From NCBI GenBank assembly GCA_005885405.1, contig VAYN01000005.1:82583-146582 (forward strand): a stretch of DNA of 64,000 nucleotides. The letters run 5' to 3'. The notes beneath the pieces are model-generated. The model was not told where the DNA came from, ran no database searches, and was given only the letters and a program-made list of their open reading frames with translations. Position numbers and translations under genes: made by a program. Source of the stretch: Actinomycetota bacterium. GTDB lineage: Bacteria; Actinomycetota; Thermoleophilia; Solirubrobacterales; 70-9. Each line of letters begins with the position of its first letter. Within the stretch, counting starts at the first letter, position 1. This document shows positions 57,417 through 64,000 of the stretch, in pieces.

Positions 57417-57441
57417 GTTTTCGTGTCGAATGCAGGGGTAC
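57417..57441 (+). promoter_or_regulatory. SigF/SigB-like promoter GTTT-N15-GGGTAC
   Basis: GTTTTCGTGTCGAATGCAGGGGTAC, 9 nt before the ATG at 57451. Confidence 0.5.
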
Positions 57442-57450
57442 CGAAGACCC

Positions 57451-57681
57451 ATGGCGCGATCCGGATTAAAAACTCTTCCTAAACCCGGCGAGGTCTGGCT
57501 CAGCTGCCCGCCGTACCTGATGATGGCCCGGATCGTCGACGTCGACCTCGCCTCCGAGCCGCCGGTAGTCAGCTATGAGCTCCACGACGACGACGGCTCG
57601 CTCCTGCAGGCGGTCGAGCACGCCACACTCGACGGCGGCTGGTGGCGCACCTTCCAGCGCCTCGAACCGCGTTTCGGTTAG
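57451..57681 (+). CDS. Small conserved-looking hypothetical protein
   Basis: MARSGLKTLPKPGEVWLSCPPYLMMARIVDVDLASEPPVVSYELHDDDGSLLQAVEHATLDGGWWRTFQRLEPRFG; the upstream ATG at 57430 lies inside the promoter motif. Confidence 0.65.
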   Translation: MARSGLKTLPKPGEVWLSCPPYLMMARIVDVDLASEPPVVSYELHDDDGSLLQAVEHATLDGGWWRTFQRLEPRFG

Positions 57682-58043
57682 CCCTGCTCGGCCGCGGCCC
57701 CGCCGACCGCCGCCAGCGCCTCCTCGGCGCTGTCGAAGACGAGCCCGTTGGAGGTGAGGCCGGTCATCGAGAGCACGCGCAGGACCTGGGCGCTCGGCGC
57801 GTAGACGGCGAGGCGGTTGCCGTCGCCCTCCATGCGGTTGTGGGCGCGGAGGATCACGGCGATCCCGGAGGAGTCGATGAAGTCGCAGCGCTCGAGGCCG
57901 ACGAGGACGCAGCTGCACTCGCCGATCGCGTTGGTCAGGACCTCGTCCAGCTGCCCCGCGACGGCGAGGTCGAGCTCCCCTTCGATTTGGATGTCCCTGC
58001 AGCCAGGGCGCAGGTCTTTCTCGGTGAGGTTAAAACGCTGCAT
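57678..58043 (-). CDS. STAS-domain anti-sigma factor antagonist
   Basis: DIQIEGELDLAVAGQLDEVLTNAIGECSCVLVGLERCDFIDSSGIAVILRAHNRM. Confidence 0.92.
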   Translation of the reverse strand: MQRFNLTEKDLRPGCRDIQIEGELDLAVAGQLDEVLTNAIGECSCVLVGLERCDFIDSSGIAVILRAHNRMEGDGNRLAVYAPSAQVLRVLSMTGLTSNGLVFDSAEEALAAVGGAAAEQG

Positions 58044-58212
58044 GATTTGACTCTGAATCGTAGAAAAAAGGCATTGGGGAAACCTCTGCGGATCGAATTT
58101 GTTCTGGTCCGTAGATCGACTTCCCTAGCCGGCCCCCGTGCCTTGTATGTCTAGCAATGCCCCGGCGCCTCGCCCCGGAACATCCGCACGATCCTAACTT
58201 AAGCTCGCCGCC

Positions 58213-58458
58213 GTGTCCCCCCGTCGCGCCCTGCCAACACCCGAGCAGATCGTCGCTGCGATTGTCGCCCTGGCCGATGACGGGTTCTGCCGCCGCTCCG
58301 AGCTGGCGCAGCGGTTTCCCGGCCTCGGCGCGCGGGATCTGCGGCGGGCGTTGCGGCGCGCCGTCGCGCAGGGGCTGGTGATCGAGCGCCGCGGTCCCGA
58401 CGGAGGCTTCCACCTCGCAGTCAGTAGCGAGGGTTGGGATCTGCACCGCAGCGGGTAG
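58213..58458 (+). CDS. Small predicted winged-helix-like protein
   Basis: VSPRRALPTPEQIVAAIVALADDGFCRRSELAQRFPGLGARDLRRALRRAVAQGLVIERRGPDGGFHLAVSSEGWDL. Confidence 0.55.
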   Translation: MSPRRALPTPEQIVAAIVALADDGFCRRSELAQRFPGLGARDLRRALRRAVAQGLVIERRGPDGGFHLAVSSEGWDLHRSG

Positions 58459-58461
58459 CGG

Positions 58462-58983
58462 ATGGCGGTGAGCCCATCGCTAGAGGACGCGCCGGCGGCC
58501 GTCGCCGGCTATGCCGACCCGCAAAAACGGCCGCCCTTTGGCCCCTACCTCGCTTTCATGAGCATCTTCGGGACGCTGGTCAGCGCTGCCCTGCTCCTCG
58601 CCCGGCGCCAGGGGCGCGAGTTGCCGGAGCGGGTTTCGGCCGCCGACCTCGCCCTGGTCGGAACCGCTTCCCACAAGCTCAGCCGGCTCGTCTCCAAGGA
58701 CAAGGTGACGAGCCCGCTGCGGGCACCGTTCACCGAACTGGAAGGCAAGGGCGGCCCGGCCGAGCTCGAGGAGAGCTCACGCGGCACCGGCCTGCAAAAA
58801 GCGATCGGGGAGCTCCTGATCTGCCCCTACTGCCTCGGACTCTGGGTGGTGGCGGCGTTCTCGATCGGGATCGTCTTCGCCCCCCGCGTCACCCGCTTCG
58901 TCGCCTCGCTCTTCTCGGCGCTGACGATCTCGGACTTCTTCCAGATCGCCTACAAGGCCGCCGAGGAGAAGGGGCTCGGCTAG
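58462..58983 (+). CDS. DUF1360 membrane protein
   Basis: ADLALVGTASHKLSRLVSKDKVTSPLRAPFTELEGKGGPAELEESSRGTGLQKAIGELLICPYCLGLWVVAAF. Confidence 0.9.
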   Translation: MAVSPSLEDAPAAVAGYADPQKRPPFGPYLAFMSIFGTLVSAALLLARRQGRELPERVSAADLALVGTASHKLSRLVSKDKVTSPLRAPFTELEGKGGPAELEESSRGTGLQKAIGELLICPYCLGLWVVAAFSIGIVFAPRVTRFVASLFSALTISDFFQIAYKAAEEKGLG

Positions 58984-58991
58984 GTACCGGC

Positions 58992-59951
58992 GTGCCACGC
59001 CCGCTCGAGCAGGCGGTGGTGGCGATCACCGGCGCCTCGAGCGGGATCGGGCGAGCGGCGTCGCTGCGGCTGGCGCGACGGGGCGCGTCACTGGCGCTGT
59101 GCGCGCGCTCGGAGGGCCCGTTGGCCGAGATCGCGGCCGAGTGCGAAGCAGACGGGGCCGAGGTCTTCTACCGGGCGCTCGACGTCTCCGACGAGGACGC
59201 GGTCGAGGCTTTCGCCGCCGCCACCGTCGAGCGCTTCGGCCACCTCGACGTCTGGGTCAACAACGCCGGGACGATTGCCTACGGACCCTTCGAGGAGATC
59301 CCCTCCGCGGTCTTCCGCCAGATCATCGAGACCAACCTGATGGGCCAGGTCCACGGGGCGCGGGCGGCACTGAAGCGCTTCCGCGAGCAGGGTGCCGGGG
59401 TGCTGATCAACATGTCCTCGGTTTGGGGACGGGTCAGCACGCCGCAGGTGACGCCCTACATCGTCAGCAAGAACGCGGTCCGGGCATTTTCGGAATGCCT
59501 ATCTGGCGAACTCGTCGACGAGGATGGGATCCACGTCGCGACGATGGTGCCGCAGGCGGTCGACACGCCGATCTTCGAGCACGCCGGCAACTTCACCGGC
59601 AAGCAAGTGCGGCCGATCCCGCCGGTTCTCGACGTCGAAGCGGTGGCGGAAGGGATCGAGCTCTGCGCTGAGAATCCCAAGCGCGAAGTCAACTACGGGC
59701 AGGCCGGGCGGGCGCTGGAGATCCTCCACGCGACGGCGCCACCCCTTTACCGCCGCCTTGCCCACGGCGCCTTCGTCCGCGGGTCGTTCGGCAGCGTCCC
59801 GGCCGACCCCGCCCCCGGCAACGTGCTCGAGAGCCGGGGACCGTACGCGGCCGAAGGCGGCTGGCACGCGCGGCGCGAGCGGACCCTGCGGCGAGCCTTC
59901 CTCGAAGCGGCCGGCGCCTCGGTTCGCGGCCTTTTCGGGAAGAACTCTTGA
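58992..59951 (+). CDS. SDR-family oxidoreductase
   Basis: VAITGASSGIGRAASLRLARRGASLALCARS; VNNAGTIAYGPFEEIP; YIVSKNAVRAFSECL. GTG start; the longer ORF-track call runs through DUF1360 out of frame. Confidence 0.92.
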   Translation: MPRPLEQAVVAITGASSGIGRAASLRLARRGASLALCARSEGPLAEIAAECEADGAEVFYRALDVSDEDAVEAFAAATVERFGHLDVWVNNAGTIAYGPFEEIPSAVFRQIIETNLMGQVHGARAALKRFREQGAGVLINMSSVWGRVSTPQVTPYIVSKNAVRAFSECLSGELVDEDGIHVATMVPQAVDTPIFEHAGNFTGKQVRPIPPVLDVEAVAEGIELCAENPKREVNYGQAGRALEILHATAPPLYRRLAHGAFVRGSFGSVPADPAPGNVLESRGPYAAEGGWHARRERTLRRAFLEAAGASVRGLFGKNS

Positions 59952-59952
59952 G

Positions 59953-59979
59953 GTTTACGGGCGCCGCCGCCAGGGGTAA
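59953..59979 (+). promoter_or_regulatory. SigF/SigB-like motif GTTT-N17-GGGTAA upstream of the sulfotransferase
   Basis: GTTTACGGGCGCCGCCGCCAGGGGTAA, 12 nt before ATG 59992. Confidence 0.4.
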
Positions 59980-59991
59980 CCTCGCCCCAAC

Positions 59992-60876
59992 ATGCAGGAG
60001 AACCGCTTGGCATGGATCTTCGGCTCGTCCCGCAGCGGCAGCACCTGGCTGCTGAAGATGCTCTCCGACCTCGACGGCGTCGTCCCGATCGACGACCCGC
60101 ACCTGGGCCATCACCTCGGCGTTTGGCGTCCGATCCCGCTCGCCTGGGCGGCAAGCGAGAACCCGCCTGAGCTCAGCACCCTGCTCGACCTCAAGGCCGA
60201 GGAACCGGGCTACTTCTTTGCCGAGCGCTACCGCGACGCCTGGGAGGGGCCGCTGCGGGCGCTGATCGAAGCGCGCTTCGAGGCCCAGGCCGAAGGCCAG
60301 GAGCCGGACGGCGCCTACGTCGTTAAGGAGCCCGGCTCCCACGTCGCCCCCTTCCTCGCCGAGCTCTTCCCCCGCTCGAAGGTGATCTTCCTCCTCCGCG
60401 ACGGCCGCGACGTCGTCGACTCCTGGCTCGACGCCTACAGCGATGGCTCCTGGGCGATTCCTGGTGGTGCCTTCCCGGTCTCCCCCGAGGGCCGGATCCC
60501 GCTGATCCGCTGGCTCTCGGAAGTCTGGGCCTTCCGCAGCCGCGAGGTCCGTAAGGCGTATGAGACCAGGGCGCTCGAGGACCGGATCCAGATCCGTTAC
60601 GAGGACCTGCGCGGCGACACGGCGGCCTGCCTGGAGAGGATCTGCAAGATGGTCGGGGTCGATCCCGACCGGGTGCCTGACGTGGTCGAAGCCCACCGTT
60701 TCGAGAAGCAGCCGAGCGAGGCGCGCGGGCGAAGGCGGTTCATCCGCCAGGCCCGGCCCGGTGGCTGGCGCGACAACCTCAACCCCGCCGAGCAGCGGGC
60801 AATGCACGAGGTGATGGCGGGAACGCTGACCGAGTTCGGCTACGAGATCGACGCGCCGCTCGCCGCAGCCGGTTGA
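59992..60876 (+). CDS. Sulfotransferase-family protein
   Basis: AWIFGSSRSGSTWLLKMLSDLDGVVPIDDPHLGHHLG (5'-PSB-like), KVIFLLRDGRDVVDSWLDAY (3'-PB-like). Confidence 0.88.
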   Translation: MQENRLAWIFGSSRSGSTWLLKMLSDLDGVVPIDDPHLGHHLGVWRPIPLAWAASENPPELSTLLDLKAEEPGYFFAERYRDAWEGPLRALIEARFEAQAEGQEPDGAYVVKEPGSHVAPFLAELFPRSKVIFLLRDGRDVVDSWLDAYSDGSWAIPGGAFPVSPEGRIPLIRWLSEVWAFRSREVRKAYETRALEDRIQIRYEDLRGDTAACLERICKMVGVDPDRVPDVVEAHRFEKQPSEARGRRRFIRQARPGGWRDNLNPAEQRAMHEVMAGTLTEFGYEIDAPLAAAG

Positions 60877-61358
60877 TCGCGGTTATCGCCGACACCCACA
60901 TGCCGAAGGGAAAACGGCGGCTCCCTGAAGAGTGTGTGGAGAGGATTTGCGAGGCCGAGGCGCTGATCCACGCCGGCGATTTCTCTGCCGCCTCGGTGCT
61001 GGCCGAGCTGCGGGAGCTCTGCTCGGTCGTCCTGGCGGTGCACGGCAACGTCGACGACGCGGAGCTGCGTCGTCAGCTGCCGGAGGAGCTGGAGGTGGAA
61101 ATTGGCGGCCACACCGTCGCCCTCCTCCACGACACTGGCCCCGCCAAGGGCCGCCTCGCCCGCATGCGCACCCGCTTCCCGGACGCCGACGCCCTCGTCT
61201 TCGGCCACAGCCACCTGCCCCTGCACGAAGAGGCGGACGGGTTCCAGATCTTCAACCCCGGCAGCCCGACCGAGCGCCGCCGCGCCCCCCGTCCCTCGAT
61301 GGGGCTCCTCCACCCCACCGCCACGGGACTGCGCTTCGAACACGTCTGGCTCGGGTAA
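60873..61358 (+). CDS. YfcE/MJ0936-like metallophosphoesterase
   Basis: IAVIADTHMPKGKRRLPEE; LIHAGDFSAASVL; VLAVHGNVDDAELR; LVFGHSHLPLHEE; FNPGSPTERR. TTG start in a TTGA overlap. Confidence 0.9.
   Translation: MIAVIADTHMPKGKRRLPEECVERICEAEALIHAGDFSAASVLAELRELCSVVLAVHGNVDDAELRRQLPEELEVEIGGHTVALLHDTGPAKGRLARMRTRFPDADALVFGHSHLPLHEEADGFQIFNPGSPTERRRAPRPSMGLLHPTATGLRFEHVWLG
61333..61358 (+). promoter_or_regulatory. Weak SigF/SigB-like motif GCTT-N16-GGGTAA upstream of 61400
   Basis: GCTTCGAACACGTCTGGCTCGGGTAA; one mismatch in -35; -10 overlaps the upstream stop codon. Confidence 0.3.
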
Positions 61359-61399
61359 GGAAACGGCAACCGCCAACCCCAACCGCAGGAGGAAAGACG

Positions 61400-61888
61400 A
61401 TGGCCGAGTTGACGACTTTGGAGGAGAAGCTGGCAGAGGTGATCGGGCTCGCCGAAGCCGCCCAGAAAGCGACCGAGAAGGTCGAGGGCCTAGTCGACGA
61501 CGACACCGTTGCCTCGAAACTGCAGCAGATGCGCGAGGAGGCCGAAGAGACCGCGCGCCGCGGCACCGAGGTCGCAGAGCAGCGCGACGGCAAGAAGACG
61601 GCGATCCTCGAAAAGGCCAAAGAGACCAAAGGCGAGGCCTCGGAGATGATGGAGACCTACCTCGGCGACGACGCCGACGGGCTCGACGGCTTCGAGTTCA
61701 TGACGATGGCCGAGGCGGGCGAGGTCGGCCACTGGGCGGTGCTGCAGAAACTGAACGAGGAGGCCGGCGAGGAGCAGATCTCCGAACTGGTCCAGTGGGC
61801 GCTGCCGATCCAGGAACGGCACTTCAGCGAGACCAAGGAGTGCGCGCTGCAGCTGGCCGGCGAGAAAGACCCCTACGAGGAGGCGTAA
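61400..61888 (+). CDS. Helical-bundle (ferritin-like?) hypothetical protein
   Basis: MAELTTLEEKLAEVIGLAEAAQKATEKVEGLVDD...EFMTMAEAGEVGHWAVLQKLNEEAGEEQISELVQWALPIQERHFSETKECAL. Confidence 0.6.
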   Translation: MAELTTLEEKLAEVIGLAEAAQKATEKVEGLVDDDTVASKLQQMREEAEETARRGTEVAEQRDGKKTAILEKAKETKGEASEMMETYLGDDADGLDGFEFMTMAEAGEVGHWAVLQKLNEEAGEEQISELVQWALPIQERHFSETKECALQLAGEKDPYEEA

Positions 61889-61896
61889 CCGAACCG

Positions 61897-62397
61897 ATGG
61901 CCGAGAAAGCTGACCACGGTCGCTACCTGGCCATCTACCTGAACGACCATCTGGCGGGGGCCGCGCTCGGAGTCGAGCTGGCCCGCCGCCTGCGGTCGAG
62001 TAACTCCGGCGACGCCGAGTTCGGGGCGCCGCTAACCCGGATCTGCGGCGAAATCGAGGAGGACCGCGAGACGCTGATCCGCCTCACCGACCGCATCGGG
62101 ATCAAGCGCGATCAGATCAAACCGGCACTGGCGAAAGTAGCCGAGCGCCTCGGCCGCCTGAAGCCGAACGGCCACCTGCGCACCTATTCCCCGCTCAGCC
62201 GCGTGCTCGAGCTCGAGGTGCTGGCTTCGGGGATCGGCGGCAAGATGCAGCTCTGGAACGCGCTCGAGGAGAGCTTCGGCGACTCGCTCGACGGCTTCGA
62301 CTTCCACGCCCTCGCCGAGCGCGCCGACCGCCAGGGCCAGGTCGTCGAGGACCTGCACCTGGCGGCGGTGAAGCGGACGCTGCCGCAGCGCTCGTAG
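61897..62397 (+). CDS. Helical hypothetical protein
   Basis: MAEKADHGRYLAIYLNDHLAGAALGVELARRLRSSNSGDAEFGAPLTRICGEIEEDRETLIRLTDRIGIKRDQIKPALAKVAERLGRLKPNGHLRTYSPLSRVLELEVLASGIGGKMQLWNAL. Confidence 0.7.
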   Translation: MAEKADHGRYLAIYLNDHLAGAALGVELARRLRSSNSGDAEFGAPLTRICGEIEEDRETLIRLTDRIGIKRDQIKPALAKVAERLGRLKPNGHLRTYSPLSRVLELEVLASGIGGKMQLWNALEESFGDSLDGFDFHALAERADRQGQVVEDLHLAAVKRTLPQRS

Positions 62398-62401
62398 AAG
62401 C

Positions 62402-63352
62402 TCAGGCGACGCTCATCGAGACCGGCCACTGGTCGGCGACCGATTTCGCCGCGGCCTTCTCCTCGGCGAGGATCGACTCGGTGAGCGCGACCGTCTCCTC
62501 GTCGCCGGCGCGACGAGCGACGCGGAGTAGCAGCTCGTAGGCGGCGACCTCGAGGTTCTCGACCGCGTAGGCGAAGCCGGAGAGCTTTGCCGGCGTGTCT
62601 GGCTGGGCGGCGAAGAAGGCGCCCCAGTTGAGGGCGCCGAGGCGGAGCATCGCGTCCTTGATCGCCGAGGGGGTGGCGCCGCGGTCGTCGAGGCGGCGCT
62701 CGATTTTCTCCAGGTGCCCTTCGGTCTCGGCCAGGTGGTGGTCCAGGGCCGCGCGGAGCGCCTCCGGCACGTCCATCTCCCGGCTTTTCTCCAGCAGCTT
62801 CTTCGACTGTCCCTCGAGCGCGTGGACGTCGGCGAGGTAGGTGTTGAGGGTGTCGCCGAGGTCGTCCGGTTCGACCCGGGCGAGCGCCTGCTCGACCGCG
62901 TCGTCCCAGTGCGCGGCGATCCGGCCCGCCATCTCGCGCTCCTCGTCGGCGATCGCCGCTGCCAGCGCCGAGGTCGCCTCGTCGCCGGCTTCGCGGGCGG
63001 CAATCCCGAGCAGCTCGTAGGCGGCCACCTCCATGTGCTCATAGGAGAAGGCGTGCATCGCCAGCTTGCCGGGCGTGTCCGGCTGCGAGCGGGCGAAGAG
63101 GACCATCCCGAAGCCACCGGCCTGTCCGGCGACGTCCTTCAGCCTCGAGGGAGAGGCATCGTGCGCTTCCAGCCGCGCCCGTACGCGCTGCTCCTGCGAT
63201 TCGGTCTCGCCGAGGTGCTTGCGGAAGGCATCGGCAAAGGCGCCCTCGACCAGGTCGGGGGCGCGGCGCATCTGCACGGCGGCCTGTTCCTCGATCGAGT
63301 GGACGTCGGTCAGGTACTTGACGAGCTGGGTCTGCGGATCATTGTCTGGCAT
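62402..63352 (-). CDS. Tandem-duplicated ferritin-like (DUF892-type) protein
   Basis: Two copies: KYLTDVHSIEEQAAVQMRRAP...AYELLGIAAREAGDEATSALAAAIADEEREM and TYLADVHALEGQSKKLLEKSR...AYELLLRVARRAGDEETVALTESILAEEKAA. Confidence 0.85.
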   Translation of the reverse strand: MPDNDPQTQLVKYLTDVHSIEEQAAVQMRRAPDLVEGAFADAFRKHLGETESQEQRVRARLEAHDASPSRLKDVAGQAGGFGMVLFARSQPDTPGKLAMHAFSYEHMEVAAYELLGIAAREAGDEATSALAAAIADEEREMAGRIAAHWDDAVEQALARVEPDDLGDTLNTYLADVHALEGQSKKLLEKSREMDVPEALRAALDHHLAETEGHLEKIERRLDDRGATPSAIKDAMLRLGALNWGAFFAAQPDTPAKLSGFAYAVENLEVAAYELLLRVARRAGDEETVALTESILAEEKAAAKSVADQWPVSMSVA

Positions 63353-63401
63353 GTCCCCCGACTACCCGGGGCGGACGCTGCCCACGCCTGGAAAGTCCCT
63401 C

Positions 63402-64000
63402 CTAGACGAAAGCCGCCTCGCGGGCGAGGAGGTGGAGGCGAACCGTCGTCCCCGAATCGCCGGAGCGGATCTGGACCAGGTCGCAGAGCTGGTTGGCGAG
63501 CCAGAGACCGCGTCCGCCCTCCTGGTGCACGTCGGGCCTGATCCGCCCGACCAACGGCTCCTCGATCAGGCCTCTGTCCTCGACCTCGGCCAGCAGCCGC
63601 TCGTGCTCCTCCCAGAGGCGGAGGGTGCCGCTGCCGCCGCCGTGCATGACGCTGTTGGCGGCGAGCTCGCTGACCGCGGTGACGAGGTCGGCAACCTCGG
63701 TCGGATCCATCCCGGCGCGTTCGGCTGCTGCGGTGACTCGGCGGCGCACCTCGCCCAAACCGGTGACATCGAAGGCGAGGGTCTCGGGGGTCGTCGACGG
63801 TGGCGCCAGCTCGCCGCCGAAGCAGTCTTCGTCACGGAGGAAGGTGGAGCTCCTTTCGCTGCGGCCGCCGCGAACGATGGAGGGGTGCGAATGGGCCACG
63901 TGGTCGAGGAGCTCGTCACCGAGGCTCCCGGCGTTGTAGGGGCAGAGCAGGTCCCAGGCCGCGCCGCGGTCGAAGGCGGTGTTGATCAGCGACTCGAGCC
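63402..64000 (-). CDS. MEDS domain plus HATPase_c_2 anti-sigma-type regulator, truncated by window end
   Basis: The frame continues past the ORF-track start to the edge: LESLINTAFDRGAAWDLLCPYNAGSLGDELLDHVAHSHPSIV..., then ADLVTAVSELAANSVMHGGGSGTLRLW...DRGLIEEPLVGRIRPDVHQEGGRGLWLANQLCDLVQIRSGDSGTTVRLHL. Confidence 0.85.
   Translation of the reverse strand, partial: LESLINTAFDRGAAWDLLCPYNAGSLGDELLDHVAHSHPSIVRGGRSERSSTFLRDEDCFGGELAPPSTTPETLAFDVTGLGEVRRRVTAAAERAGMDPTEVADLVTAVSELAANSVMHGGGSGTLRLWEEHERLLAEVEDRGLIEEPLVGRIRPDVHQEGGRGLWLANQLCDLVQIRSGDSGTTVRLHLLAREAAFV

Noticed and set aside
58434-58991. N-terminal extension of the SDR ORF (505 aa)
   Set aside because: Runs out of frame through DUF1360; the SDR fold begins at 58992.
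63353-63400. SigF-like promoter for the 63352 gene
   Set aside because: A GGGTAG is present on the minus strand but no GTTT-like -35 at 14-17 nt; not counted in the motif family.

Overview
High-GC, gene-dense bacterial chromosome segment. Gene order and protein content suggest an actinobacterium, probably Thermoleophilia/Solirubrobacterales (inference). I found no CRISPR array, rRNA, tRNA, transposase or prophage genes. Positions 1-29 kb are a conserved core: rsfS-nadD-proA-proB, obg, rpmA-rplU, RNase E/G, rodA-pbp2-mreD-mreC-mreB, maf-ndk, folC-valS, clpX, clpP-tig and ctaG. From about 30 kb the content is stress and accessory functions: a SigB/SigF-type sigma factor with RsbW- and RsbV-like partners, a GAF/PAS/PP2C phosphatase, several ferritin-like (DUF892-type) proteins, MscS, USP-like proteins, an ECF42-like sigma factor with a YCII/DGPF protein, a UdgX-type uracil-DNA glycosylase overlapping topoisomerase IB, SDRs, a sulfotransferase, and a MEDS-HATPase protein cut by the window end. 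Main observations: (1) three genes (clpX, maf, an M23 peptidase) whose conserved N-termini can only be reached from a CTG start, two of them in CTGA overlaps with the upstream stop codon; (2) a recurring GTTT-N15/17-GGGTA(A/C/G) motif, read by eye as SigF/SigB-type promoters, upstream of about ten genes at 36-61 kb; (3) a frameshift in valS consistent with about 10 missing nt, and an apparent in-frame loss of about 25 aa in topoisomerase IB; (4) a secreted protein made of two copies of a domain I do not recognise; (5) an ECF42-like promoter in front of the DGPF-sigma pair. All calls are by eye from sequence and the supplied ORF track; no searches were run.
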